From positions 1 through 38,912 of the forward strand of contig JABURI010000255.1 in NCBI GenBank assembly GCA_014762755.1: DNA of 38,912 nt, written 5' to 3'. Below are positions 1 through 10,102 of this stretch, one piece after another. A program made the position numbers and the translations under genes. Under the pieces are notes generated by a model, which did no database searches, was not told the origin of the DNA, and saw only the letters and a program-made list of their open reading frames with translations. The DNA is from Marinobacter sp. (lineage in GTDB: Bacteria; Pseudomonadota; Gammaproteobacteria; Pseudomonadales; Oleiphilaceae). The first letter of the stretch is position 1. Each line of letters begins with the position of its first letter.

Positions 1-12
1 GAAAGGGACGCT

Positions 13-41
13 TTTATACCAGAACTCGCCCCCCAACGCAA
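13..41 (-). promoter_or_regulatory. Candidate promoter pointing out of the left edge
   Basis: On the minus strand there is TTGCGT (41-36), a 17-base spacer, then TATAAA (18-13), followed by a GC-rich discriminator. In E. coli and many relatives radC lies just upstream of rpmB-rpmG, so this is probably the promoter of ribosomal protein genes beyond the window; that target is inferred. An inverted repeat, CCCAAC (32-37) and GTTGGG (48-53), overlaps the -35 element. The -35 match is weak (3 of 6) and the -10 match is strong. Confidence 0.45.
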
Positions 42-90
42 AAAATTGTTGGGAAATTGGCCAGTATCCGGGGCGTCATTTTACCGACAG

Positions 91-765
91 TCACATCAGT
101 CCTCTTTCGGCGAACGATATTACCTCACCATGGCCGACAACCATATGGTCAAGAACCCTGATATCCACCAGACCCAGGGCCTCTTTCAGGCGTCGGGTCA
201 GGGAAATGTCGGCCTGGCTGGGTTCGGCGACCCCCGAGGGGTGGTTGTGGGCAAAGATGACCGCCGCGGCGTTGTCCTCCAGAGCCTGTCGGACGACCTC
301 GCGGGGGTAGACAGCGGCGCCGTCAATGGTGCCCCGGAACAGTTCCCGGTACTGGATGACCCGATGGCGGTTGTCCAGGAACAGACCGGCAAACACTTCA
401 TGGGGGTAGGTTCCCAGCCGGCTGGTGAGAAACCGGCGGGTGTCGGCCGGAGAACGCAGCGGATCCCCCTGACGCAGAGGTTCATCCATCACCCGTCGGG
501 ACATCTCCAGGGCGGCCTGGACCTGGGCATACTTGGCCGTGCCCAAGCCCTTGACCTCGCAGAATTGCCGCCGGGAGGCGGTCAGCAGCCCGCGCAGGCC
601 ACCGAACTCCTCTATCAGGTGGCGTGCCAGTGTCATCACCGGCATGCCGGCAGTGCCTGTGCGCAGGAAAATGGCCAGTAATTCGGCGTCGGAAAGGGAT
701 TCGGGGCCGTGCGCCAGCAAACGCTCACGGGGGCGCTCGTCGGCCGGCCAGAGAGAGGTAGGCAT
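91..765 (-). CDS. radC: RadC-family JAB/MPN domain protein
   Basis: This 224-residue RadC homologue has the family architecture: an N-terminal helix-hairpin-helix region (around residues 70-90, [11 protein letters not shown]) and a C-terminal JAB metalloprotease-like domain. The JAMM metal motif is visible as H173-N-H175-P-S-G with D186 downstream, and a conserved Glu lies near residue 123. The old link to DNA repair in E. coli is doubtful and the cellular role of the family is unresolved. A longer reading to 810 is open, but the start at 765 has a good ribosome site (AAGGAAG, 6-7 bases upstream) and gives the usual N-terminus leading into [12 protein letters not shown]. It is divergent from coaBC, as in E. 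coli and Pseudomonas. Confidence 0.93.
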   Translation of the reverse strand: MPTSLWPADERPRERLLAHGPESLSDAELLAIFLRTGTAGMPVMTLARHLIEEFGGLRGLLTASRRQFCEVKGLGTAKYAQVQAALEMSRRVMDEPLRQGDPLRSPADTRRFLTSRLGTYPHEVFAGLFLDNRHRVIQYRELFRGTIDGAAVYPREVVRQALEDNAAAVIFAHNHPSGVAEPSQADISLTRRLKEALGLVDIRVLDHMVVGHGEVISFAERGLM

Positions 766-828
766 ACCTGGCTTCCTTGCATCTGGTGGTTGTCTGGGTG
801 CTTCCTGCACCGTGAATGGCGTCTCAGG

Positions 829-870
829 GTTACAAAGGTTACTTGAGAAAGTAACATTTGGTAAATGTTA
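829..870. promoter_or_regulatory. Nested palindromes between radC and coaBC
   Basis: Two overlapping inverted repeats lie in the divergent gap. The first is GTTACTT (838-844) with AAGTAAC (849-855). The second is TAACATTT (852-859) with AAATGTTA (863-870), a perfect 8-base-arm repeat around GGT. A further GTTAC stands at 829-833. The AT-rich symmetry in a GC-rich genome, just upstream of the coaBC promoter, looks like a cluster of repressor half-sites. The bound protein is unknown. An RNA hairpin in a radC leader is the alternative. Confidence 0.45.
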
Positions 871-891
871 AGATTTCTCTCCCGGCTGTTC

Positions 892-919
892 TTGATAACC
901 GGGCGTGCTATCTTATAAC
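892..919 (+). promoter_or_regulatory. Candidate sigma-70 promoter of coaBC-dut
   Basis: TTGATA (892-897) and TATAAC (914-919) are separated by 16 bases and each matches the consensus at 5 of 6 positions. Transcription would start near 926, giving a leader of about 25 bases before the coaBC ATG at 951. It sits about 20 bases downstream of the palindrome cluster that ends at 870. Confidence 0.6.
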
Positions 920-950
920 CCTTTTCAATATAAGGAATTGTGGAGCCGGT

Positions 951-2147
951 ATGGGCGCCAAACGAATTCTGTTGGGAGTGACCGGTGGCATTGCCGCCTA
1001 CAAGAGTGCCGAGCTGGTGCGGCTGCTGAAGAAGGCCGGCTACGAGGTTCGAGTGGTGATGACCGCCGGCGCCGAGGCTTTCGTCACACCACTGACCTTC
1101 CAGGCCCTCAGCGGCGAGCCGGTCCGGACCTCACTGCTGGACCCGGAGGCGGAAGCCGGCATGGGCCACATCGAGCTGGCCAAGTGGGCGGAGCAGGTGG
1201 TGGTGGCGCCGGCCTCGGCCGATTTCATGGCCCGGCTGGCCAACGGTCTGGCAGATGATCTTCTGGCCACCGTCTGTTGTGCCACCGATGCGCCCATTGC
1301 CTTGGCACCGGCGATGAATCAGGCCATGTGGCGCAATTTCCGGACCCAGCGCAACCTGGCCATGCTGAACGAAGATCCCCAGGTGACGGTCTGGGGCCCC
1401 GATCAGGGCGATCAGGCCTGTGGCGATACCGGCCCTGGCAGGATGCTGGAGCCGGAGGCTCTGGCGTCCCTGATTCTGGATGAAGGCCAGGGACCACTGA
1501 GTGGGAAGCGGGTGGTGATTACCGCGGGCCCGACTCGGGAGCCGCTGGACCCGGTGCGCTACATCAGCAACCATAGTTCCGGCAAGATGGGCTATGCATT
1601 GGCCGGTGCTGCGCGGGCCGCCGGCGCCAGGGTCATTCTGGTCAGTGGGCCGGTCACCATTGCGCCGCCGGCGGGCGTGGACGTGCGTCCGGTAATGACC
1701 GCCCAGGACATGCTCGCGCAATCCATGGCCGCCGTCGATGAAGGCTGTGATGTCTTCATCGCCACCGCGGCCGTGGCCGATTACCGCCCGGAGACCTGCG
1801 CCGATGACAAGATCAAGAAATCCAGCGAAGCCATGTCCCTGGAGCTGGTTCGCAACCCGGATACCCTGGCGACGGTGGCGGCGCGCGCCGATGCACCTTT
1901 TACCGTGGGCTTCGCGGCGGAAACTGCCGACGTGGCCCGTTACGCCACCGACAAGATGACCCGGAAGAAACTGGACATGATCGTTGCCAACGACGTTTCT
2001 GCTCCGGGCCTGGGTTTCAACAGTGATAACAATGCGGTCACGGTGTTCTGGCCCGGCGGGCAGGAGCAGATCGGACCGGACAGCAAACAGACCATTGCCA
2101 CCCGTCTGGTGGCCCTGATTGGCGAGCACCTGGAAGCAACTGCATGA
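951..2147 (+). CDS. coaBC: Bifunctional CoaBC (phosphopantothenoylcysteine synthetase/decarboxylase)
   Basis: This 398-residue cytosolic enzyme makes 4'-phosphopantetheine from phosphopantothenate, cysteine and CTP in coenzyme A synthesis. The N-terminal CoaC flavoprotein half shows [14 protein letters not shown], catalytic H73 (MGHIEL), the PAMN motif (120-123) and the [10 protein letters not shown] flap with C157. The CoaB half begins near residue 185 with [18 protein letters not shown] and carries KIKKS with K289, at the same number as the catalytic Lys in E. coli. The ATG at 951 follows GGAG by 5 bases; an upstream in-frame extension lacks family similarity. Its TGA overlaps the dut ATG (ATGA), so the two are translationally coupled, as is common for dfp-dut. 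Confidence 0.97.
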   Translation: MGAKRILLGVTGGIAAYKSAELVRLLKKAGYEVRVVMTAGAEAFVTPLTFQALSGEPVRTSLLDPEAEAGMGHIELAKWAEQVVVAPASADFMARLANGLADDLLATVCCATDAPIALAPAMNQAMWRNFRTQRNLAMLNEDPQVTVWGPDQGDQACGDTGPGRMLEPEALASLILDEGQGPLSGKRVVITAGPTREPLDPVRYISNHSSGKMGYALAGAARAAGARVILVSGPVTIAPPAGVDVRPVMTAQDMLAQSMAAVDEGCDVFIATAAVADYRPETCADDKIKKSSEAMSLELVRNPDTLATVAARADAPFTVGFAAETADVARYATDKMTRKKLDMIVANDVSAPGLGFNSDNNAVTVFWPGGQEQIGPDSKQTIATRLVALIGEHLEATA

Positions 2148-2605
2148 CCAAAAAGACCCTTCAGGTCCGGATCCTTGATGACCGGATCGGTACCAGTATT
2201 CCGTTTCCCGAGTATGCCACTGAAGGTTCCGCCGGGCTGGATCTCAGAGCCTGCCTGAAGGAGCCGCTGGTGCTGGAGCCCGGGCAGACCCAACTGATTC
2301 CCACCGGATTGTCGATTCATATCGCCGATCCGTCCCTGGCGGCAATGATTCTTCCCCGCAGCGGACTGGGGCACAAACACGGCATCGTGCTGGGTAACCT
2401 GGTCGGCCTGATCGACTCCGATTACCAGGGCGAGTTGATGGTGTCCTGCTGGAACCGTGGCAACTCCACCTTCACGGTCAATGTGGGCGAGCGCCTCGCG
2501 CAACTGGTGCTGGTGCCGGTGGTGCAGGCCGATTTTGAAGTTGTGGATGAATTCGACGCCAGTGCCCGGGGCGAGGGCGGCTTCGGCTCCACCGGAAGCC
2601 ACTGA
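2144..2605 (+). CDS. dut: dUTP diphosphatase
   Basis: This 153-residue trimeric-type dUTPase hydrolyses dUTP to dUMP and pyrophosphate. That keeps uracil out of DNA and supplies dUMP for thymidylate synthesis. All five family motifs can be read: AGLDLRA (30-36), [10 protein letters not shown] (71-80), [10 protein letters not shown] with catalytic D91 (88-97), the GERLAQLVL strand, and the C-terminal glycine-rich [10 protein letters not shown] that closes over the active site. Its length is normal. The start overlaps the coaBC stop by 4 bases. The 92-base gap to algC contains a GGCCGG-rich inverted repeat near 2620-2640 but no clear terminator, so read-through into algC is possible. Confidence 0.97.
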   Translation: MTKKTLQVRILDDRIGTSIPFPEYATEGSAGLDLRACLKEPLVLEPGQTQLIPTGLSIHIADPSLAAMILPRSGLGHKHGIVLGNLVGLIDSDYQGELMVSCWNRGNSTFTVNVGERLAQLVLVPVVQADFEVVDEFDASARGEGGFGSTGSH

Positions 2606-2697
2606 TTATCCCGGGATCATGCCGGCCCAGAGGCGGCCGGCTATACTTGGCGGATAACTGCCTGGTCAGGACGAAAAATAACATCGCAGGATAGACT

Positions 2698-5328
2698 ATG
2701 AAGTTCGGCTGGAAAAAGACTTCAGAAGACGCGTCAGCGGACCAACCAGCGAAAACCGGGAAGGCACGCAAGGGCAGGGGCAAGGCTTCCGGCCCCCGCC
2801 TCAGGCGTCTGACGTCCATCGCGTTCAGTCAGGCCCTGATTGTTGTCCTGGCCGGGATCGCCTCGGTCGTGCTGTTGCATTTCATGGTGGTCCAGCCAGC
2901 CGGAAGCGAGCGCCTGATGCTCCAGCAGAGCCATGAGGTGGATGCCGCCGCCGATCGACTGAACCGGTATCTGGAACTTTTGCAGCAGAGTGTCGACGGA
3001 CTGTCGACCCAGGCTTACGTCCGGCAGGCGGTCCAGAATGGCGAATCCCTGGCGGCGGCCGAAGAGCAGCTCGCGGGCGCCCTGCCAGGTATCCGGGCGG
3101 TCTATCTTTTCCCTTCCGGCGCCATTCCCCGTTCTGCCGATGACGATGCCCTCCTTGGCTTTGCCGGTCTGGAGTTGGCGCGTACGGCGCAAGCCGGAGG
3201 CGAACTCTATCCGGATGCCTTCCCGCGGGAGAATAGCTGGTTCGTGCAGATTGCGACTCCGGTCAGCAATCCGGAGACCGGGGCGGTGGCCGGCAGCCTG
3301 CTGATGGTATTCGAGGCTTCGCGGCTGCAGCCGCTGCTGACGGTCGTCAATCCGGAACTGGGTGGCCAGCTGGCGCTGGTACAGACAGTCTCCGGCACCG
3401 CCCGGACGGTGGTGAGCAAGGGCAGCGGTAACGGCGAGTCGGTCAGCCGCACCCTGGTCAATCCCGATTGGTCGGTTTCCTACCGGCCGGCCCGGCTACC
3501 CGGACCTCCGGTGGACATAGTCGTCATCGCACTGATGGTCGGTGTGCCGGTCCTGATTGCAGCCATTGCCGTCTGGCTCCTGCTTGGCAGCGCCCAGCGC
3601 AGTCTGCGGCAGGATGTTGCCGCTCTGGTTCAGTGGGCCCAGAGGGCGTTTGGCGGCGAACGTGGCAGACCTCCCGGTTTCCGGTGGGACATGATTGCGT
3701 CCACCGGGGAAGTCCTTTACCGGTTGGCCCAGGCTGTGGACAAGCGTATTGCCAGGGCCACGACCTCGGCTCCTGCTGCCCGGGGCGGGGATCAGTCCAA
3801 GACCGGACCAGAGGACGAACCGCTGTTCCAGGACAAGGATGTACTCGACATCGACATGATGGACGGGGATGAGGATGTACTGGGTTTCAGCGGGGACAGT
3901 AGCCGGTCTGGTGGCGAACCCCTTCCGGAAGCGGCTGCGCCTGAAGGTCCGGCCGTGGAAGTGTCTCCGGAGATCTTCCGCGCGTACGACATCCGGGGCA
4001 TTGTCGGTGAAACCCTGTCCGAGGATGTGGTCCGGGTGATTGGCCAGGCCATTGGTTCCGAGGCGATAGCCAGAGGCGTCAACACGCTGTGTATCGGCTA
4101 CGACGGGCGCCATTCAAGCCCCGGGCTTGCCGATGCCCTTGCCGGCGGCGTCATGGCGGCCGGCTGTAACGTTATCCATGTCGGCGCGGTCCCGACACCG
4201 GTGCTCTACTTTGCCACCCACGAGTTACAGACCGGTTCCGGGGTAATGGTCACCGGCAGCCACAACCCGGCCAACTATAACGGCCTGAAAATCATGCTTG
4301 GTGGCGAAACCCTCTCCGGTGAGGCCATACAGCGGCTCTACCAGCGGGTTGAAACCGGCGAGCTGGCCAGCGGCCAGGGCGAGGAAACCTCCGAGGATGT
4401 CCGTCGGGCCTACCTGGACCGGATCGTCGGCGACATTGCGGTGGCCGCGCCCCTGAAAGTGGTGGTCGACGCCGGTAACGGTATCGCCGGTGAACTGGCG
4501 CCCCTGCTCATCGAGGAGCTGGGCTGCGAGGTGATTCCCCTGTACTGCGAAGTGGACGGCGATTTCCCCAACCACCACCCGGATCCCGGCAAGCCGGCCA
4601 ACCTGGATGATCTGATTGCCCGGGTCCGGACGGAAGGCGCGGATCTCGGGGTTGCCTTCGACGGCGACGGGGACCGGCTCGGCGTGGTGACCAATACCGG
4701 CAAGATCATCTGGCCCGACCGGTTGCTGATGTTGTTCGCCCGGGATGTGGTGTCCCGCAATCCGGGTGCGGATGTGCTCTACGACGTCAAGTGCAGCCGG
4801 CGCCTGGCCAATGTAATTTCCGAGGCCGGTGGCCGGCCCATCATGTGGAAAACCGGCCATTCCCTGATGAAAGCCAAGATGAAGGAAACCGGCGCCCTGC
4901 TGGCCGGCGAGATGAGTGGGCACATCTTCTTTGCCGAGCGCTGGTACGGCTTCGACGATGGCCTTTACTCCGCTGCCCGTTTGCTGGAAATCCTGGGTAT
5001 TGAAGACCGCCACTGCGACGAGGTGTTCGAGGATTTCCCGGAGGATGTCAGTACCCCCGAGCTCAATGTCGAAGTGACCGAGAGCAGCAAATTCGAGATC
5101 ATTGATCGACTAGCCGCGGAGGGGGAGTTTGGTGACGGCAACATCAGTACCATCGACGGTATTCGCGTAGACTATGCCGATGGCTGGGGCCTGTGCCGTG
5201 CCTCCAACACCACACCGGTGCTGGTCCTCCGGTTCGAAGGCGAAACCCGGGAGGTCCTGGAGCGGATCCAGGCAGTGTTCCGGGAGCAGCTGCAGCGGGT
5301 GGCTCCCGATATTGTGACCGATTTCTGA
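2698..5328 (+). CDS. algC: Membrane-anchored phosphomannomutase/phosphoglucomutase (AlgC type)
   Basis: This 876-residue protein has two parts. Residues 1-420 hold a basic N-terminus, a membrane helix (about 40-62), a roughly 200-residue periplasmic region resembling a sensor domain, a second helix (about 268-295) and an acidic linker. Residues 425-876 are a full AlgC-type alpha-D-phosphohexomutase that interconverts mannose- and glucose-1/6-phosphates for alginate, LPS and nucleotide-sugar synthesis. The active-site phosphoserine is S521 in VTGSHNP; the metal loop is D655-G-D657-G-D659-R; the sugar loop is GEMSGH (737-742); the phosphate loop is RASNTTP (834-840). The catalytic half matches the classic 463-residue P. 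aeruginosa AlgC, and a longer anchored form is also annotated in Pseudomonas. The function of the anchor is unknown. It lies between dut and argB, as in Pseudomonas. Confidence 0.93.
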   Translation: MKFGWKKTSEDASADQPAKTGKARKGRGKASGPRLRRLTSIAFSQALIVVLAGIASVVLLHFMVVQPAGSERLMLQQSHEVDAAADRLNRYLELLQQSVDGLSTQAYVRQAVQNGESLAAAEEQLAGALPGIRAVYLFPSGAIPRSADDDALLGFAGLELARTAQAGGELYPDAFPRENSWFVQIATPVSNPETGAVAGSLLMVFEASRLQPLLTVVNPELGGQLALVQTVSGTARTVVSKGSGNGESVSRTLVNPDWSVSYRPARLPGPPVDIVVIALMVGVPVLIAAIAVWLLLGSAQRSLRQDVAALVQWAQRAFGGERGRPPGFRWDMIASTGEVLYRLAQAVDKRIARATTSAPAARGGDQSKTGPEDEPLFQDKDVLDIDMMDGDEDVLGFSGDSSRSGGEPLPEAAAPEGPAVEVSPEIFRAYDIRGIVGETLSEDVVRVIGQAIGSEAIARGVNTLCIGYDGRHSSPGLADALAGGVMAAGCNVIHVGAVPTPVLYFATHELQTGSGVMVTGSHNPANYNGLKIMLGGETLSGEAIQRLYQRVETGELASGQGEETSEDVRRAYLDRIVGDIAVAAPLKVVVDAGNGIAGELAPLLIEELGCEVIPLYCEVDGDFPNHHPDPGKPANLDDLIARVRTEGADLGVAFDGDGDRLGVVTNTGKIIWPDRLLMLFARDVVSRNPGADVLYDVKCSRRLANVISEAGGRPIMWKTGHSLMKAKMKETGALLAGEMSGHIFFAERWYGFDDGLYSAARLLEILGIEDRHCDEVFEDFPEDVSTPELNVEVTESSKFEIIDRLAAEGEFGDGNISTIDGIRVDYADGWGLCRASNTTPVLVLRFEGETREVLERIQAVFREQLQRVAPDIVTDF

Positions 5329-5362
5329 CGATTTCGGCTGCCCGCACACCACGGGTGGGTGA

Positions 5363-6286
<924 letters not shown>

Positions 6287-6306
6287 TCCACCCGAGGAGT
6301 ATCCGG

Positions 6307-7557
6307 ATGAAGCGGCTGCTGACCCTGCTGATTGTGCTCGCCCTGCTGGTCTTTGCGGCCTTCAAGGGTGCCACCTGGTGGCTGGCCGACCAGCGTCTGG
6401 CGGAAGCCCGGCTGGCCCTCGACGAATACGGAGTGCTCGAACGGGGCACCATAGGTTCCGGCGTCGATGGACGGCTGTTGCTGACCAATGCCCGGTGGCA
6501 GGATTTTCGCCTGACGCAGCCGCTGGAATCAGGTCGTGTTGAATTCGACGCCCGCTCGCCGCTGGCCCTGCTCACTGTATTGGCCGATCCGGGTAACCTG
6601 CCGCCGGAATGGTCGCTCCGGGCCGAGGGCCTGGGCCTGGTGCTAGACGCCACCATGCTCCGGAACTGGGTGACTGCAGAAGGCACTAACGTGGAGGGCG
6701 ACCCGGCGCTTCTGTTGCTTCCCTGCGCGCCCGATCCGAGGCAGCAGCTGGGCAGTGGCGACCTGATGCGAATGGGCATCACCGGTCTGGCGGGCGAACT
6801 CCTGGTGGAACAGACCAGTGATGGGGTGTATGCCGAACTGAACACCGCCGGCACGGGCAGCCTGGAAGTGGACTGGCCGGGCGCCCGGGTGGATCTGCAG
6901 GCACCGGAAGATACCCTGGCCAGTTCGGAGGCCCCGATGGCAGTCACCCTCAGGGATGGCGGGCTGATGCGTCGGATTGCCGCCTACTGTTCCCGGGAAG
7001 CCGGGCTCGATACCATGGAGTGGGCGCGGCGCGCGACCGGTGCGCTGAAACAGGGTTTGAATGCCCGGGGGCTGGCGCCCAGTGAGCAGCTGCTCGCCCT
7101 CTACCGTCAGTGGTTACTGGAAGGTGGCGAACTGAACCTGGCTGTCGAGCCATTGGAGCCCTGGTTGGGCATCCCGGTCAGGGATCCGGGCGCAGAAGGT
7201 CAGGAGACTGAATGGCAAGTGGCGTACAATGGAGCCGGCGTTCCGGATGTTTACCTGGAGGCCTTGCCGCCCGAGCCCGAACTGGTGGATGAGGCTTCGG
7301 AGCCGCCCCCCGGTACTCGAGAGAATCCGTCGGTGGAGGGTTGGTATGCCGAGCCTGTGGCAACGGCCGGCTCGTGGGTCGGTCGCCGGGTCCGGGTCAC
7401 CCTTTCCAATGACAATGTGGTGGAAGGGCGTCTGGTCAGTGTTTCCGATCGCGAGCTGGAAGTGGCCCGGGTGGTTGCCGGCGGCGAAGTGGCCTATCCG
7501 ATGCTGTTGAGCGCTGTATCCGGCTTCGAGGTCTGGCGTCGTGGCCGCAGTGAATGA
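6307..7557 (+). CDS. Unknown envelope protein with an Sm-like C-terminal segment
   Basis: I do not recognise a named family for this 416-residue protein. Residues 1-27 form an uncleaved-looking membrane helix or signal anchor, followed by WW and a long region that should lie in the periplasm (motifs such as GTIGSGVDGRLLLTNARWQDF). Three cysteines are present, two of them at positions suited to a disulfide. Residues about 350-412, after a proline-rich linker, read GRRVRVTLSNDNVVEGRLVSV, which resembles the Sm1 strand pattern of Sm/LSm-like barrels. The ATG lies 20 bases after argB with CGAGGAG ahead of it, and argE follows 54 bases later. The gene is thus embedded in an arginine gene cluster, but nothing ties its function to arginine. 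Confidence 0.75.
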   Translation: MKRLLTLLIVLALLVFAAFKGATWWLADQRLAEARLALDEYGVLERGTIGSGVDGRLLLTNARWQDFRLTQPLESGRVEFDARSPLALLTVLADPGNLPPEWSLRAEGLGLVLDATMLRNWVTAEGTNVEGDPALLLLPCAPDPRQQLGSGDLMRMGITGLAGELLVEQTSDGVYAELNTAGTGSLEVDWPGARVDLQAPEDTLASSEAPMAVTLRDGGLMRRIAAYCSREAGLDTMEWARRATGALKQGLNARGLAPSEQLLALYRQWLLEGGELNLAVEPLEPWLGIPVRDPGAEGQETEWQVAYNGAGVPDVYLEALPPEPELVDEASEPPPGTRENPSVEGWYAEPVATAGSWVGRRVRVTLSNDNVVEGRLVSVSDRELEVARVVAGGEVAYPMLLSAVSGFEVWRRGRSE

Positions 7558-7611
7558 CGCCGGCTTCCCCTGATCATTCTTGTTCACCCCGGACGGGGTT
7601 GAGAGGATTCT

Positions 7612-8781
7612 ATGGCACAGTCCGCAGATACCAAAGCGTCGGTCCCCGGACTCAAAGACATGCTGGCCCGGCTGATTTCCCTGCCCTCGATCAGCAGCGC
7701 CTCGCCCGAGTGGGATCACAGTAACGAAGCGGTTGTTCGCACCCTCGCCGAATGGCTGGAACCCCTCGGTTTCGTGGTGGAGATTCTTGAGGTGCCCGGT
7801 ATGCCGGGCAAGTTCAACCTCATTGCCACCCTCGGGCGAGGGCCGGGCGGGCTGGTGTTGTCCGGTCACACCGATACCGTGCCGTTCGATGACAAGCGCT
7901 GGCAGAGCGATCCGTTCACCCTGACCGAGCGGGATAACCGCTGGTACGGTCTGGGAACCTGTGACATGAAAGGTTTCTTCCCCCTGGCGATCGAGGCAGC
8001 CAGAGCCTACTCGGATTCGACCCTCAAGCAACCGTTGATTATTCTGGCTACGGCGGACGAAGAGAGCTCCATGAACGGCGCCCGGGCCCTCGCCGAGGCC
8101 GGCAAGCCCAAGGCCCGGTATGCGGTCATCGGTGAACCCACCAGCCTCAGGCCGGTGCGGATGCACAAGGGCATCATGATGGAGCGGCTGAAGTTTGAGG
8201 GGCAGTCCGGCCATTCCTCCAATCCCGCCTTGGGCCGAAACGCCATGGAGGGCATGCACGAAGCCCTGACCGAATTGCTGACACTCCGCAGTCAGTGGCA
8301 GCAGCAATACCGGAACCCCAACTTTGAAGTCCAGTTTCCCACCCTGAACCTGGGCTGCATCCACGGTGGCGACAATCCCAACCGGATTTGCGCCCGGTGC
8401 GAGCTGCATTTCGACCTTCGGCCACTGCCGGGCATGGCCATGGAGGACCTGAGGCAGGCTATCCTGGCCAGGGTCCAGCCGGTGGCCGAGCGACGGCAGC
8501 TGGGGTTGGTTTTCGAGCCCCTGTTTGACGGTGTGCCGCCGTTCGAGACGCCAGCCGATGCGGCGCTGGTCCGGACCAGTGAAAAACTCACCGGACACAC
8601 CGCCCACGCGGTCGCCTTTGCCACCGAAGCACCCTGGCTTCAGAAGCTGGGGCTGGAGACCCTGGTGATGGGCCCCGGCTCCATTGACCAGGCGCACCAG
8701 CCGGACGAATACCTGGAGTTGTCCCAGCTGGAGCCGACGGTGCGGATACTCCGGGGACTGATCGAGGAGTTTTGCCTGTGA
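7612..8781 (+). CDS. argE: Acetylornithine deacetylase
   Basis: This 389-residue M20-family zinc enzyme hydrolyses N-acetylornithine to ornithine and acetate in arginine synthesis. The metal and catalytic residues are in place: H86 and D88 (SGHTDTVPFD), bridging D118 (TCDMKGFF), catalytic E150 with ligand E151 (ADEESS), E175 (GEPTSL) and H362 (IDQAHQPDEY). The dimerisation lid carries GHSSNPALGRNAM. The ATG follows GAGAGG by 6 bases. A small hairpin, ACCCC (7586-7590) with GGGGT (7595-7599), lies just upstream of the ribosome site. An ArgE beside argA implies a linear acetyl pathway in which acetyl groups are released rather than recycled, unless an argJ lies elsewhere. Confidence 0.95.
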   Translation: MAQSADTKASVPGLKDMLARLISLPSISSASPEWDHSNEAVVRTLAEWLEPLGFVVEILEVPGMPGKFNLIATLGRGPGGLVLSGHTDTVPFDDKRWQSDPFTLTERDNRWYGLGTCDMKGFFPLAIEAARAYSDSTLKQPLIILATADEESSMNGARALAEAGKPKARYAVIGEPTSLRPVRMHKGIMMERLKFEGQSGHSSNPALGRNAMEGMHEALTELLTLRSQWQQQYRNPNFEVQFPTLNLGCIHGGDNPNRICARCELHFDLRPLPGMAMEDLRQAILARVQPVAERRQLGLVFEPLFDGVPPFETPADAALVRTSEKLTGHTAHAVAFATEAPWLQKLGLETLVMGPGSIDQAHQPDEYLELSQLEPTVRILRGLIEEFCL

Positions 8782-8794
8782 CGGAGATGCGGAA

Positions 8795-10102
8795 TTGAAT
8801 TCGAACGACTGGCTACACGGTTTCCGCCACTCATCGCCCTACATCAACGCCCACCGTGGCCGGACCGTGGTGTTGACCATTCCGGGTGATGCCATCGAGC
8901 ACGGCAACTTCATCAACATCATCCACGATATTGCCCTGCTGAGCAGCCTGGGTGTGCGCCTGGTGGTCGCCTTTGGCGCCCGGCCGCAGATCCAGGCCCG
9001 CCTGGACAGCGCCGGTGCCCAGTCCCGGTTTGAGCGGGGCCTGCGGATCACGCCCGAGCAGCACCTGTCGATGGTCATGGAAGCCATTGGCGGTCTTCGC
9101 GCCTATCTGGAAAGCCAGTTGTCCATGGGGCTGGTCAACTCGCCCATGCACAATGCCCGGATCCGGGTCAGCAGCGGCAACTTTGTGACTGCCAGGCCGG
9201 TGGGCGTGCTGGACGGCATCGATTTCGGTTACACCGGTCGGGTCCGGCGGATCGATGCCAGCGGCATCGAGAAGTTGCTGGAACTGGGGCATATCGTGAT
9301 CCTGCCTCCCATGGGCTATTCGCCCACGGGCGATGCCTTCAACCTGTCCTACGAGGACGTCGGCAGCCAGGTCGCAGCCGCCCTGCAGGCCGAGAAGCTG
9401 ATCGTTTTCATCGATGATGAGGGTCTGTTGGAGGAAGACGGCTCCCTGATCCGGGAACTGTCGGCGCGGCAGGCCTCGGAACGCCTGGCGGCAGGGGTGG
9501 TCACCGGTCACGATGCGGATCTTCTGAAGGCGGCCTGCGATGCCTGCGTCAAGGGCGTCCGCCGGGCGCACATCATCAGTTACGTGGAAGACGGGGCGCT
9601 GCTGGGCGAACTGTTCACCCGGGACGGTTCCGGTACCCTGGTCAGTGGCGACAACTACGAGCAGATCCGCCAGGCCCGCGTGGAAGACATCGGCGGCATC
9701 CTTGAACTGATCCAGCCCCTGGAAGAGCAGGGGATCCTGGTGCGCCGCTCCCGGGAAATGCTGGAAACCGAGATCGACCGGTTCGTGGTGGCGGAGCGGG
9801 ATGGCACCATCGTCGGCTGTGCCGCCCTGTACCACTACCCCGAGGAAAGTGCCGGCGAGCTGTCCTGCTTTGCCGTCGATCCCTCCTATCGCCGGGCAGG
9901 CCGGGGCGACGACATCCTCGCCATGGTCGAGAAACTGGCCCGGGGCCAGGGCATCCAGAAACTGTTCGTGCTCACCACCCAGACCGAACACTGGTTCCGG
10001 GAGCGCGGCTTCCTGCCGTCCACTGTCCAGTCCCTGCCGGGCCCCAAGCTGGCGTCCTATAACAGCCAGCGCAACTCAAAGGTTTTCTTCAAACCGCTGT
10101 GA
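8795..10102 (+). CDS. argA: Amino-acid N-acetyltransferase (N-acetylglutamate synthase)
   Basis: This 435-residue enzyme acetylates glutamate, the first step of arginine synthesis. Residues about 1-285 are an amino acid kinase-like domain (PYINAHRGRTVV, GSGTLVSGDN at its end) that in this family binds arginine for feedback inhibition. Residues about 290-435 are a GNAT acetyltransferase with the acetyl-CoA loop in SCFAVDPSYRRAGRGDD. The start is taken as TTG at 8795 because GGAG lies 8 bases upstream, the N-terminus then matches ArgA, and the nearby ATG at 8786 stops after three codons. It begins 13 bases after argE and its last 27 bases overlap the convergent peptidase gene. Confidence 0.94.
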   Translation: MNSNDWLHGFRHSSPYINAHRGRTVVLTIPGDAIEHGNFINIIHDIALLSSLGVRLVVAFGARPQIQARLDSAGAQSRFERGLRITPEQHLSMVMEAIGGLRAYLESQLSMGLVNSPMHNARIRVSSGNFVTARPVGVLDGIDFGYTGRVRRIDASGIEKLLELGHIVILPPMGYSPTGDAFNLSYEDVGSQVAAALQAEKLIVFIDDEGLLEEDGSLIRELSARQASERLAAGVVTGHDADLLKAACDACVKGVRRAHIISYVEDGALLGELFTRDGSGTLVSGDNYEQIRQARVEDIGGILELIQPLEEQGILVRRSREMLETEIDRFVVAERDGTIVGCAALYHYPEESAGELSCFAVDPSYRRAGRGDDILAMVEKLARGQGIQKLFVLTTQTEHWFRERGFLPSTVQSLPGPKLASYNSQRNSKVFFKPL

